Below are positions 1-20,554 of a stretch of DNA of 64,000 nt, piece by piece. How positions within the stretch are numbered: position 1 is the first letter of the stretch; each line of letters begins with the position of its first letter. The DNA lies in NCBI RefSeq assembly GCF_041260155.1, contig NC_091935.1:3266001-3330000 (forward strand), in the 5' to 3' direction. This DNA is from Ptychodera flava. Lineage: Eukaryota > Hemichordata > Enteropneusta > Ptychoderidae. The notes beneath the pieces are model-generated. The model saw only the letters and a list, made by a program, of their open reading frames with translations. It had not been told where the DNA came from and did no database searches. The position numbers and the translations under genes were made by a program.

Positions 1-456
1 ACTCGAAGCTAGTCTTTGTCCCAAGAAAATCAGGTCTGACATTTTCGGATTAGACAGCAGCGAACAGAAAAGTCGAAATGTTTACGTTTTTATTCGCGCC
101 TTGAGCATGTGTACAGCGCTTTTTGAATCTGTGAAGGAAAACAGGAAAATTCACTTAAGAAATGTAATATTTGTAAATGTAAATGTATAAGTTTATACTT
201 CAAAATTGTGTCGGTCCAGTGGTCAGCCACTATACGAACGCGCATGAGCACTACCGAATAACTATGCTCGTCCAATTTCTGAACGTTATTGATCTACATG
301 CCAGTAGATGTAATAAATCATTGAGCAAATTCATCATATCTCTAGTTTATAATTCCCGTCGCAGACGGAGGAGGTTCCGGGAGTACCGCAGATTTATAAT
401 TCACTCATTCAGTTCACACTCCAGAACAAGTTTCAGCGACATAGTAATACCACAAA
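1..456 (+). promoter_or_regulatory. 5' flank and leader of CD225 gene copy A
   Basis: This stretch lies directly upstream of the copy A start codon and is closely repeated upstream of gene B (10966-11698) and gene C (39775-40365). A TATA-like TTATAAT sits at 394-400, 63 bases before the ATG; the matching TATACAA in B and C sits 59 bases before theirs. Just upstream, GAGGAGGTTCCGGGAGTACC is kept in all three and contains TTCCGGGAG, one base from a STAT site (TTCCNGGAA). A purine-rich block (about 138-158) is also shared. The promoter role is inferred from position and conservation among paralogues; recent duplication alone could explain part of the conservation. Confidence 0.45.
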
Positions 457-4865
<4,409 letters not shown>

Positions 4866-7488
4866 AAGGTCACTGAACGCTGGCCATTGTTGTTTACCTA
4901 TCGCCGAGAAGTAAACCCCGCTAAATACATTTTAACATCATATATTCTCACATTTATTTGACAGATGAATCTTAATAAGATAAAAAGGAAGGACACATGA
5001 ACAGCCTTTACTTCAAATTGGTCAGTAGTTACGGTGATTTTGGAGAGTTAAATACTAAGAGATGGTCATATCTGTTCAAATTTTAGCTACGATTCTCGAT
5101 ATTTTCATTGATGTTCTACTTTTTGTTCCCTTTCAATGACTTGGACCTCTTCGCGTTACGGGATATCACGTAAAAAAATAATGTATAACATATATGCCAA
5201 AGTCTCTGCTTTCTTATGGCAGTCTTGTGCGAGCTTGCACCTTTATATCTTTATAATGAAATTAACAATGCACATTGTACACCTATGGACATACCCATAT
5301 TTAAAATTTCTGGCTTTTTTCTGAAACTTTAAGTTCTGTTCTGTTTGTCTTTATACAAAGAAAAACGTAATTATTTCTTCTTTAATGTTAATAAAAGTGA
5401 TGCGATTGGGCGATTTCTGTTTGTTATTGTGTTTAGTTTCTTTTCCCCAGTCACTTCCGCACCGGGATTACCACATAATGTAATTTTTCAATCTGACTGT
5501 AATAAACTTTGGAAAAATGCAAAGGGGCAGGTGCACAAGTACTTATTTGATGGGTGTGAAGTCGAAGCAGGTCCATATAAACAAATTTCTAATAATTTTA
5601 CTCATTGACGTTCATTTGTGTTAGTCATTTTTTGGGGATATTACGCGCTAGTCTAAACAAAGTGCGAGCGATGACCTGAAAAAATTATTATTTTTTACTT
5701 CAGGATAGCGTAGAAACTGTTGTTCAATGGTCTTAGCCAATGTTTTCGATTATCATCGGAGAATATATTACAATTTTTATCATCCTGAAACTTTCGTATA
5801 ATAGTTCACCTCAATTAAAATAAGTCAATGCATTCAGAGAAAACAGTAAATTACTTACTTGATTTAGCATTTGCGGAAGACGGTTTTAACTGCATGAAAT
5901 CAAATGCGCTGCGACCTAATTAGAGTAAAATCCCAAAATGAAGGAATTTGCAAAGCCATTTACGACAGAATATGTTTTTTGATGTTTCAAAAATCATACC
6001 GAAATGGACAGGGGATGTTGGAAGATTGCACCTTCAAATTGTGAACGTCATGATCCCATGATGTCAGGATTACTTGATATTCATTTACAAAATCGATTAC
6101 CTGTGTGTCCACTTACTTTAAAATATCGTAATGATTTGCATATTAACATGAAATAATTTATGTTGATTACTTTAGTAATTGAGTTCATTAATTACTTATC
6201 AATAATAATATCCACTTACCTCCTATGTCTGATGTTGATCGCTAGTGCCTGAAATGGACATTTAAATATCAGACCTCTTGAAAACAAGAAGCACGGAAAA
6301 TGTTGTCATTTCAGAAAGAAAACGACGTTATGATTCATGCGTGAGAACGTCTTCATTGTTCTACAGAAGTGTCAACTTCTGGAGAGATAATCCGATCTTT
6401 ATCATAGAAAACATTTTGTCAAAAACATATCTGTAACACTAAAACGCTATAACTGTATCAGTAACACTATATTTCTTTCAATTGTGATCCAACGTGATGG
6501 AATATTTTCATTTTCTCTACCACTTCATTAGCAAATGTAAGTGTTAATTTTGGGATAGATACCGCCCTCCAAAGCGGTCAAGGAATCGTAATGCGTTTTG
6601 TGACAATTGTCACTTTACCACATTGCGTTTGTGAAGATCTCTATCCCTCTTTTTTTATTCTTAATGATAATAATTATGTCAATTATCTGAAGCTGCATAC
6701 ACTAATTCTTTATCGTCATCAAGGTACATATGCATAAGTAACATATAATTCTTGGGTTTTAGGACTTGAAAAGTTGAAAATATGGTTTATTATGGGAGCG
6801 GCAACTTGGAAATATGGGGACTTACCCGAATCTTTCCCGATAGCCTAAAATAGCTTTGTTAATATTTGATTTGCCAGCCGCACTCGTTGGCTGTGAAAAG
6901 TTGGTAGATAAAGGTATTTACAGCCACAAAATATATGACCAGTTCAACCCCGAGCCTGGGTCAGAGAACACATTTGCAGTTAATGTTTATCAGCGAAAGA
7001 ATACATTATGTTGATGGTACGTAGAACCATTGACCCTAGAGCATGAGGTCATCAGTGTACCTAGACCGATTTTCTTCCACCAAAGGAAGCGGGTATCTGT
7101 GGGTGCTGATAATGGTACCGTGCGGATTTTAACCGCGATTATGAGTGATGTGTTTGCAATTCGACGAAACTTTGTGTAATTACCCCTTTCTTTACATGCA
7201 TACGTGACTGCTATCTTGGAACATTTCGAAATCGACAGAAGTCGACCTTGCTTACACTGTTAGTTGCAAAAGGGTCACTTGTTGATATTATGGACCGGAT
7301 GGGCTATTGAGCGGTGGTTGTTGAGCAGTCAACCGCGGTATTTACAATTAGAAGGATGTTTCTAATATTGTTTAGTCGTCCTGTTTCATAAGTAAGGTCC
7401 GAGACATATGTACCGGCCACTGTGATTGGTGTTTGCGGTCCTATAAGGTCCGCTTACAGCTCGCTGATTGACTGGACCCTTTTCCTTT
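4866..7488. other. 3' flank of gene A, no further gene seen
   Basis: The 3' untranslated region of gene A presumably ends near 4970-4990, where B has AATAAA and A has AATAAG. The remainder is AT-rich duplicated flank with no open frame that persists between copies A and B. About 450 bases at 6393-6843 are absent from block B. The stretch 6303-6325 is the pre-insertion counterpart of the TIR element at 17040-19330. Confidence 0.5.
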
Positions 7489-9028
7489 GGTAGCGTTGAG
7501 TTATTACGGCCGGTTGTGGGCCGGCAAAATTCAGGGAGGGTCACCTTAAATTTGAAACCTGCAAAGGGGGGTTCATGTATTTTTTAAACACCTCAGAGGT
7601 GGTCACTTAATTTTCATAAGTATCCGTCCCGTCAAAAAGCAGTTTTAGTGTTCAGAAATATTCTGAAAGATAAAAATGATTCGCTTCATGATTTCATTGT
7701 CTGAAGTCATTTAATTGTACATCTGAACAAAGGTATAATTATCTGTCACATGAACATCTTGCCTTAGCAACTCTGAAGCTTGTCTTATTGTAAATCGAGG
7801 GCAATGAACAATTCCTATCACTTACATATTAGAGATGTAGCAAGTTTTGTCGGGGAAAATATTTAACAGTTACCTGTAGACTACTAGTATCATGAAATGT
7901 GAAATTATACTTTTAGGTGAAATTCCAATATCATAATTGTTGTCCACATCTGAACTTTCGAATACCCTATTTGAATCAAGTACATTTGCATAAATTATCA
8001 AACACCTATAAAAGCACATATTAAGTTAGTTTAGCGTTGTAAAAAAATATTCATAGTTTTCTCATAGACTTCCATGTATAGTGAATCAACATTTCGGTGA
8101 AATTCCAAAATCCAATTTCTTGCGCACTTATCAACTTTCAACCATCCTATTCTCACTCAGTACTTTAAAATGAATTATCAAATGTCTATAAATACAGAGA
8201 TTTAGCCAGTTTTGCACTGGAACAAAACTATTCATAGTTTCCTCGTAGACTACTATGTACAGTGAATCAACATTTCGGTGAAATTTTCAAATCCAATTTC
8301 TTGTACACATATCCATTTGTAACCACCGTAGTCTAATCAAGTACATTAATATTAATAATCAAGAGTATATAAATACACAGGTTTACCTATTTTTTGTAAG
8401 AATGTTGATTTTTTATTGGAAAAAATTATTCATAGTTTCCTTATAGACTACCATGTATAGTAGATGAACATTTTCAGTGACATTCCAAAATCAAATTTCT
8501 TGTACACGTAATAAGCACTTTAACCATCATATTCTAATCCAACGTCTGTATATGCACAAGTATAGCAAGTTTTCATCGGAAAAAAATTATTCACAATTTA
8601 ATCATAGACTCCCATTTATAGCGGATGAACATTTTTGGTGAAATTCTAAAATCAAATGTTTTGTACACATACAAGTTGTAACAACCCTATTCAAATTAAG
8701 TACATTAATTTCAATTATCAAATGTATATAAATGCATAGATATTGCATAGATATTTGAACATTAACACCTTGTGAGTTTGTAAGGGGGGTCATTTGAAAA
8801 AATCTGAGAATCTTTTTTCGGATTCTATTGTCCAACCCCCCCCCCCCCTCCATAGGTGTTTGTGCGTGCAGCTTTACTCAAGCAATGTGGGGCGCCTTAA
8901 TATTTTTGTCATCTTAAAAGGGGGGTCATCAATTTCTTAATGCACTGGGTAGGGGGGGTTCACTTATTTTGACGGATGCCAGGAAGAATTTGCCGGCCCG
9001 ACCCCGGCCATAATAACTGAACGCTCCC
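7489..9028. mobile_element. Non-autonomous TIR element I (Harbinger-like), satellite-bearing
   Basis: The right end reads inward from TTA as GGGAGCGTTCAGTTATTATG and the left end reads GGTAGCGTTGAGTTATTACG, an imperfect inverted repeat that continues through a GGGCCGGC block. The right flank is TTA and the left is TTT, fitting a decayed 3-bp TWA target duplication of the PIF/Harbinger type. G-rich subterminal copies of GGGTCAC follow. The middle (about 8040-8800) is a tandem array with a period near 180 bp, related to that in elements II and III. No transposase frame is visible. An unoccupied version of the locus exists in inverted orientation near 32690-32700. Confidence 0.65.
8040..8800. 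repeat. About 180-bp satellite units inside element I
   Basis: The block CATAG(T)TT...TAGACT, followed by a CATGTATAGTGAATCAACAT-like block and TCCAAAATC...TTCTTG, recurs at about 8065, 8246, 8444 and 8605 (TAGAC anchor), with spacings of 181, 198 and 161. The units have diverged from each other. They belong to the same family as the array at 17636-18990 and the minus-orientation units at 48120-48490. Confidence 0.75.
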
Positions 9029-9031
9029 TTA

Positions 9032-10965
9032 GGTTTCATTATCATGTAGTGATCACCTTACGGAATTATGATTGGTTGCCTTGTCCATGTCTAAGCCTCG
9101 TTCTGTAGTGTCCGCTGCCTCGTAATGGTGTTCTGTGTACTTCCTGGAAACAGCTTTAGTAACTAGTCATTGCTGATGTGAGCACTGGTTCGACCACGAC
9201 GCAAAGACAAAGACAAGGGCCCAAATCCACTAAAAGACATGAAGCCGGAATTGGTAGTATAATTTTACACTGCACGTTTGATGCCCAGCGATTCCACTTT
9301 TTAATTGTAATATTTTGATGTGATCGGCAGCACACATCTTACCGTATGCATTTCTTTGAGTAAATTTGGAAACGTTGGGCCCGGTTATGGCATCTTGTAC
9401 AATGTGGAAACAAGTTCTGGTGCGAACCAATTGCATAACATAGATAATACTTACAGTGTACAGGCACCTGAATCATAATTCTAACGATCATCACTGCCCG
9501 TATAACAAAGACACTTGCGAAATTTTGAATATCGTCACCTCCATGACGACTGATGTCATCGTTAAGCCATCAAGAAAATTGGGACGTTCAAGAGTGATGA
9601 TGTAAATATCAATATTTTGGAATAGAAATGTTGATGTGGTTAATTTACTGATATTCAGATTTAATTTTGAGAAATATCACTAACATTTAAAACAAGGGAA
9701 TGGGTGAATCGAACAGGCATACTATTTTGAGTCAGGAGGCAATGATGACATAGAAACAATTACACAACGATTTCACAAAAAATGGATGGAAATACTTCAA
9801 TACTTCAATATGACTTATTACATCTTGAGTACTCTCTGCTAATAATTGACATTAACTGTCGCTCTCCTAACCAAAACGAACGAATGTTAAAAGGTAATGG
9901 ATCTAAGGCCAGCTAGCAGCAAACCAAATGTGATGTACGAACCATTGTATATCACGAATAATAGAGCAGGTCTTTTCGCATCTGGACCAATCAGAGCGCT
10001 TGATTTGCACGCGCAAGCCGGTATAGTATAATTCAGTGTATGCTATACGTGGTCGGAAATCGAAAATGGTTCCTCGTATTGCATAAGTGTTGCATGGTTC
10101 GGAACAACACGCGAAGATTGTTTGTCCTTTAATTTGTTATTTATTGATGATGTACATTTTCTGTATTAAAAATAAAATATTTCAAAAGGTATTTACACAG
10201 TCTGTATGTATCTTTTTTCGTTGCTGGCCTGCCCAATGACGATAGACATTGTTTAAAAATCTTAAAAAATAAAATTTGACTTAATATGACGTCTGAATAT
10301 GGCGTATTCTGTAAGGGAACACCGAAACCTTCAAGAACACTATAGACTGAAAGATCCGTCACTCGAGGGCGCTCTCTACGCTCAACTCTCTTCTGAGAGG
10401 ATAGAAAGCGGCTACCCACTAGCTCTGTACGAATCTAAAACGTGTTAGTAGATTCTCCATGGCATTTTCGGTTATGTTACGTTTCAGAATGTTTTGTGCT
10501 CGACTGATTGTTGTGCTAAACGTGATTGCAATTTCCACATCGTAAAACTCGAATATCTGGAAATTCTGTTGACATAGTGCTGCCGTAGTGCACAGTTCAC
10601 TCTACAAGCAGACGACATGCAAAATATGCATTCTATCACGGTCGTGACAGGTGTCAGTCGTAATGCTCGCAAATTATCAATGGTATATGTTTGAGTAAAA
10701 ACTTTACGAGTGCTTTGGCAAAAAGACTGAAAATAAACAGCAAGTACGTTATGACTATAACTACACGTTTTAGGGAGATTTACTTGATTCGTATTCATAT
10801 GGACATCGACGCTGTGTTGTAAGTATTTCTGGTTACCGTTTACCAGTTTAAAGAAATAAGCATTAATATCAGAACTTTCTAAATAATGAAAGAATGGCAA
10901 TACAGGTACATCATGAATGATAATTTCTAATGTTATCCGCGGTGATTCAAAGAAAAGAAAATTAA
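9032..10965. other. Flank between element I and block B, no gene seen
   Basis: Bases 9032-9200 continue a sequence interrupted by element I; its uninterrupted relative lies inverted at about 32520-32830. Bases 9967-10480 match 32220-32330 and 34000-34300 in direct orientation, including a shared AT-rich stretch around GATGATGTACATTTTCTGTA. About 10860-10965 already resembles sequence upstream of gene C (39775 onward). The longest open frame (10484-11008, minus) is not conserved as coding and overlaps the start of block B, so I do not call it. Confidence 0.45.
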
Positions 10966-11698
10966 CTCTCGAAGCTAGTCTTTGTCCCAAGGAAATCAGA
11001 TCTGACATTTAAGGATTAGATAGCAGCGAACAGAAAAGTCGAAATGTTAACGTTTTCATTCGTGCCTTGAGCATGTGTACAGAGCTTTGTGAATCTGGGA
11101 AAGAAACAGGAAAATTCACTTAAGAAATGTAATATTTGTCTTCCGCCCAGTTTTAGCGATGTATTCATTGCTTCGCTTCGATAAAGTTTGTGTGCGATGT
11201 ATGATAGTGTGTATACTAGCGTGAGTGCTTCACGAACTCTATGCGGCGTGTGGAGAGGGCGCAGTCAGAATTGTAACATCGTAACTCGGTTATTGAACCA
11301 ATCTTTTTGAGATTGGGGATTTGGCCGAGCGGTTTTGTCTGTGGCTTCTCAGCTAGGTGATTGGGTACCGTTCGTTTTGAGTTCGAACCCGATTGAAACC
11401 TTCGTAATGTAAATGTAAATGTAAAAGATTACACATCAAAATTACGTCGGTCCAGTGGTCAGCTACTACGAACGCGCATGAGCATTACAAAATGAACTTC
11501 TGAACGTTATTGCTCTACATGCCACAAGATGTAATAAATCATTAGGCAAATTCATTATAATCGGTAGTCTATAACTCTTGTAGCAAAATACACTTGTACA
11601 AAACTGGTCAGACGGAGGAGGTTCCGGGAGTACCGCAGATATACAATTCACTCGTCCAGTTCACAGAACAAGTTACAGCGACACAGTAATACCACAAA
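10966..11698 (+). promoter_or_regulatory. 5' flank and leader of CD225 gene copy B
   Basis: This is the counterpart of 1-456, enlarged by the tRNA-like insertion at about 11139-11410. The TATA-like TATACAA is at 11640-11646, and the STAT-like TTCCGGGAG at 11622-11630. The immediate leader CAGCGACACAGTAATACCAC before the ATG is shared with gene C. Confidence 0.45.
11139..11410 (+). mobile_element. tRNA-like insertion in the gene B promoter (possible SINE)
   Basis: About 270 bases separate AATATTTG from TAAATGTAAATG in block B, whereas in blocks A and C these words are adjacent. Near the right end lies TTGGCCGAGCGG (11321-11332), an A-box typical of Leu/Ser tRNAs, and GAGTTCGAACCC (about 11380-11391), a B-box. 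The T-arm does not fold into a good stem, so a working tRNA is unlikely. It could be a tRNA-derived SINE or a tRNA-related pol III unit; no clear target duplication or tail was found. Confidence 0.4.
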
Positions 11699-15512
<3,814 letters not shown>

Positions 15513-15621
15513 AAGGTCACTGAACGCTGGCCATTGTTGTTTATCTATCGCCGAGAAGTAAACCCCGCTAAATACATTTTTAACATCACATATTGTCACA
15601 TTTATTTGACAGATGAATCTT

Positions 15622-15627
15622 AATAAA
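15622..15627 (+). terminator. Polyadenylation signal AATAAA of gene B
   Basis: AATAAA lies 110 bases after the stop codon, the usual spacing for a short 3' untranslated region. Copy A has AATAAG at the same place. Confidence 0.5.
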
Positions 15628-17036
15628 TAAGGAAAGGAATAGGATAGGAAGGAAGGAAGGACACATGAACATCCTTTACATCAAATTGGCCAGTAGTAAC
15701 GTTGCTTTCGGAGAGTTAAATAATAAGAGATGATCATATCTGCTCAAATTTTAGCTACGATTCGTGATTCTTTTCATTGATGTCCCACTTTTTTTTACCT
15801 TTCAATGCCATGACCTCTTTTGGCCGTCACGTGGAAAAACGCAAATGCATATGATATATATGCCAAAATCTGTGCTTTTTATGGCTGTCTCATGCGAGCT
15901 TGCTCCTTTATACTTGCATAATGAAATTAACAATGTACATTGTACAACTATTGACATACCTATACTTAAAATTTGTGGCATTTTCTGAAACTAAAAATTC
16001 TCTTTTGTTTGTCTTTACACGAAGAAAAATGTAATTATTTCTGGTCCTTAACGTTTATAAAAGTGATGCGATTATAGACGATTTATGTTTGTTTCTGTGT
16101 TTAGTTTCTTTTTCCCGGTCACTTCCGCACAGGGTTTACCACATAATGTAATTTTTCAATCTGACTATAATAAACTTTGGAAAAATGCAATATGGCCGCC
16201 AGGTCATATGACCGATGAAAAATTTCAAGGGTCAGATGCACAAGTACTCATTTGATGGGTGTGAAGTCGAGGCAGGTCCATACATACAATATTCTAATAA
16301 TTTAACTTATTTGTCGTTGTGAATGATTTATGATTTGTGTTTAGTGGTTGTTTTGGATATGACGCGCTAGTCTAAACATAGTGCGAGCGATGACCTGAAA
16401 AAATAATTCATTTTACTTTGGAATGGCGTAGAAACTGTTGTTCAATGGTCTGGACCAATATTTTCGATTATCATCGGAGAATATATTACATTATCGTCCT
16501 TAAACTTTCGTCTCATTGTTAACCTCAATTAAAACAAGTGAATGTGTTCAGAGAAAACAGTAAAGTACTTAATACATTGTGCATTTACGGAAAGAGGGTT
16601 TTAACTGCATGAAATGCGCTGCGATTGATATTAGAGTAGAATCCCAAAATGAAAGAATTTGCAAAGCCATTTATGACAGAATATGTTTTTTGATGTTTCA
16701 AATACGACCTCCTACAGAAGTGGGCAGGGGATCTTGAAGATTACGCTTTCAAATTGTGAATGTCATAACCCCATGATATCGGGACGATTATGACTTGCTA
16801 TTCATAGGCAAAATTGTTTACCAGTGTGACACTGTCCATTTCCTTCAGATATTGTTATGATTTGCAGATTAAAATGGAACAAATTTATGTAGATTTCTTT
16901 AGTGATTGGGTCCATTAATTACGTATCGATAATAATATCAACTTGCGTCCTATGTTTGGTGTTGACTGCTAGTGCCTGAAGTGGGCATTTAATATCAGAG
17001 CTCTTGAAAACAAGAAGCCCGGAAAATGTTGTCATC
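15628..17036. other. 3' flank of gene B, no further gene seen
   Basis: Collinear with 4981-6310 of block A. It has a short GGAA-rich patch at about 15632-15660, and no open frame shared with A that looks coding. Confidence 0.5.
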
Positions 17037-17039
17037 TTA

Positions 17040-19330
17040 GGGACTGGACACAAATTACAGGGGGGGGGGGGGTGGGCCGGTGTTTTTTGGGGGTGGGTCG
17101 CCATTTTTCGCGCAAGCATTTTTGAAGGGTCATAAAATTTTGTGCAAGCCTATGGGGGAGGGTCACCTTTTTTCATGCATCAAAGCTGAAATTGCATGTG
17201 CACGTTATGGAATACTGAAAAAAGAAAAAATACCTCCTGGCACTTTCATTTTCTGCCATTACCATTTTCGGCGCGCCCTTCGGGCGCAAATTTCAGGTAT
17301 AATAAACAATGTATTGATGATCCAAGCAGCCACATTGATTTAAGTTGTCATGATTTCTACTTATTCAACACTATTGTGCATAACTGTCCCCTATAATGAC
17401 TCTTTAAATAACAATTTGGGAGATTACTTATTTGACATCATTCTCCCATTGACAATACATTGGGTATAGGTCGGTGTCAAACGTTCATGTCGCTGTATGT
17501 ACATTTTTTAATTTTTGAGGACATTGACAGAATACAAACTGTTCAGAATAGTGCATAGTGTCATCAATAACAACTGGAAGCTTCAGGTCGAACAACTTTG
17601 CATAGCAATTTAGGATCAGATAACCTATGAGTTATTTGTAGTTTCCTCATAGCCTACAATGTATAGTGAATCAACATGTTGGTGAAATTCCAAAATCAAA
17701 TTTCTTGCACAACCATTGACTTGAAACCACTCTAGTCTAATCATGAATATTAATACTAATAATTAGGTGTACATAAATGCACAGGTTTACCAAGTTTTGT
17801 ATTGGAAAAAAATTATTCATAGTTTCATCATAGACTGCCATGTATAGTGAATGGACATTTCAGTGAAATTCCAAAATCAAATTTCTTGCACACCCATTGA
17901 CTTGAAACTACTCTAGTCTAATCATGAACATTAATACCAATAATCAAGTGTACATAAATGCACAGATTTTCCTATTTTTGTATTAGAAAAAAATTATTCA
18001 TAGTTTCATCATAGACTGCCATGTATAGTAAATCGACATTTAAGTGATATGCCAAAATCAAATTTCTTGCACAACCATTGACTTGAAACCACTCTAGTCT
18101 AATCATGAACATTAGTACCAATAATTGAGTGTACATAGATGCACAGATTTACCTATTTTTGTATTGGAAAACAATTATTCATAGGGTTTCACCATAGACT
18201 GCCATGTATAGTGAATCAACATTTCGGTGAAATTCCAAAATCAAATTTCTTGCACACACATGGACTTGTAACATCACCATAAATATCAATAATCAAACAT
18301 ACATAAATACACAGATTTGCCAAGTTTTGTATTTAAAAAAAAATATTCATAGTTTCTTCATAGACTACAATGTATAATGGATCCACATTTCACTGAGCGA
18401 AATTTCAAAAACAAGTTATTGTACACAGATGCATGTGTTACCACCCTCTTCTAATCAAGCAAATTATGTCAATTATTCAGGGTCATATATACACAAATAG
18501 TGCATATTTTTAATTCTGAAATTTTTTTTTACAGTTTTGTCATAGACTCCATGTATAGTGGATCAACATTTTATGCGAAATTCCAAAAACAAAGTTATTG
18601 TACACAGATGCACATTTTACCACCCTCTTCTAATCAAGCACAATTATGTCAATTATTCAGGGTCCATATATGCACAAATAGTGCAAATTTTTAATTCTGA
18701 AAATCTTTTGACAGTTTTGTCATAGACTCCCATGAATAGTTTTGTCATAGACTCCCATGTATAGTGGAATCAACATTTTGACAGAAATTCCAAAATCAAA
18801 TATCTTGTTCACATGTGCACTTGTAAACAACCCATGCTAATCAAGTATATCTATATCAGTTATTAAACATCTGTATATGAACAGATATAGCTAGTTTTAT
18901 ACTGGAAAATACACGTTCGTAGTTTTCTTATAGTCGACTACATGTATAGTGAATCAACATTATCGATAAAATCTAAAATTATATTTTTTGTACAGGCATG
19001 CACTTTTTACCTGCCACTTCAAGCAAAGTACATTTACATGAATCACATATGATTTGATATTTTTTGGACAACGCGTTATATCGGCCACATTTTGCCTTCC
19101 TTTCGGGAGGGCGACTTAAAAAGTATAGCAAGTCAGAAGGGGTCTTTACACATTGCGGGTTTTTTTGGGGGGTATTGAGTAACAGGGGAGGGTCACTTAT
19201 TTTCATGCACGGATAAGGGGGAGGGTCACTAATTTTTGTGCATGAACTTTTGAAGGGTCACTATTTTTTACGTAGCGGTTTTTCGAAAAACACCGGCCCA
19301 CCCCCCCCCTTGTAATTTATGTCCAGTCCC
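17040..19330. mobile_element. Non-autonomous TIR element II (Harbinger-like), satellite-bearing
   Basis: Both ends read inward from a TTA target duplication (17037-17039 and 19331-19333) as GGGACTGGACA(C/T)AAATTACA, then a G run and GGGTGGGCCGGTGTTTTT. The inverted repeats match over roughly 50 bases. Subterminal GGGTCAC/GGGTCACT words recur near both ends. The interior is dominated by a 180-182 bp tandem array. No transposase frame is visible, so it would need a partner element. Block A has the uninterrupted site near 6303-6325, so the insertion post-dates the A/B duplication. Family assignment rests on the 3-bp TTA flank and is an inference. Confidence 0.75.
17636..18990. repeat. 180-182 bp satellite array inside element II
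   Basis: At least seven units recur. The ATTATTCAT anchor ends at 17820, 18001, 18182 and 18350, and the following TAGAC anchor falls at 18361, 18543 and 18723. Each unit carries CATGTATAGTGAAT, a TTCCAAAATCAAATTTCTTG-like block, and a TATAAATGCACAGATTT-like block. The right-hand units are more diverged, with a short internal repeat of TTTTGTCATAGACTCCCATG near 18714-18760. Confidence 0.85.
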
Positions 19331-19333
19331 TTA

Positions 19334-20554
19334 AAGAGATAAAAAACGCTGTAGTTCATGCGTGAGAACGTCTGAGTGTATTGTTCCACAGAAGTGTCAG
19401 CTTCTGGAGCGGTAATCCTAAAATAACTCTGTTAATATTTGACTTGCCAGCCCCACTCGTTGGCTGTGAAAAGTTGGTAGATACTGGTATTTACAGCCAC
19501 AAAATATATGACCAGTTCAACCCTGAGCCTGGGTCGGAGAACACATTTGCAGTCATAGTTTATCAGCAAAAGAATACATTACGTTGATGGTACGTAGAAC
19601 CATTGACCCTAGAGCATTATGAGGTCATCAATGCACGTATATACCGATTTTCTTCCACCAAAGGGAGCGGGTATCTGTGGGTGCTGATTATGTTACCCAG
19701 CGGATTTTAACCGCTATTATGAGTGATGTGTCCGTATTTCGACAAAACTTTGTGTAATTACTCCTTTATATATGCATACGTGACTGCTATCTTGGAACAT
19801 TTCGAAATTGACAGAAGTCGACCTTGCTTACACTGTTAGTTGCAAAAGGGTCACTTGTTGATATTATTGACCGGATGGGCTATTGAGGTCAATATAGCAG
19901 GTCAGGTTGATCTGTTGTGAAAATACTGAAATTTTCTAGCTCGTTTACTGGGTATCCAACAAATATACACTAGCGGGTTTACTTGGTATCCAACACTCCT
20001 CCCTCCTTAAATAAATGTCATCCCAGATATTTGCCAAAAAGAAGCAAAATGTAAGATACTTTTCAATTTTTTTGTAAATTTTCTGAGCAGTTTTCGAAAA
20101 TAAGAGTTCATTGCTCATCGTTTGCATGGCAGTGTTCAATTTCACGGCAGTCTTTGCATCACAGTGTTCATCTCATTTGTAAACAATAGTATGAGAAGTC
20201 TGTTCAGAGAGTTCCATAGTACACAATTGCAATTCCTTCAAATGTTTTGGAAATTCTTTGCAAGTAATTTCATGATGTTCTTTTGTAAATCTCAACTGTT
20301 AGTGAATTTGGTATTTCGGCAGTGCATAGCTAGAAACAATTAAACAGTGTCTGTATAATTGCATGAGTTCAAGTCATATAGTAATTGAACTATGAGTTCA
20401 AGTGGGTCAATCAAGGTTATCAATTGTTTGTAAACAGTTCAGGTCATCACAGTTCATTTCAGGTCAGGTTCAGTCTAATGCAATGTAATACACTCAAAAA
20501 TATTGTAAAATATCGTCGAAAGCCAGTGAAAACTATTTAACAAATAATGAATTT
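19334..20554. other. End of block B and unassigned DNA
   Basis: Bases 19334-19885 finish the match to block A (6310-7311, minus the A-only stretch). From 19886 the sequence is unrelated to A. A segment of about 45 bases, GAGGTCAATA...CTGTTGTGAAAATACTGAA, at about 19891-19935 is repeated in direct orientation at about 21133-21178. No gene is recognised. Confidence 0.45.

Noticed and set aside
10484-11008. 174-codon minus-strand open frame
   Set aside because: No recognisable domain, and it runs across the start of duplicated block B, whose paralogue in A and C does not keep the frame.
11310-11400. Functional tRNA-Leu/Ser gene
   Set aside because: A and B boxes are recognisable but the T-arm does not pair and no clean acceptor stem forms.
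17636-18990. Regular repeats considered as a CRISPR-like array
   Set aside because: Units are about 180 bp, diverged throughout with no constant repeat and unique spacer, and sit inside a TIR transposon of a eukaryote: an ordinary satellite.
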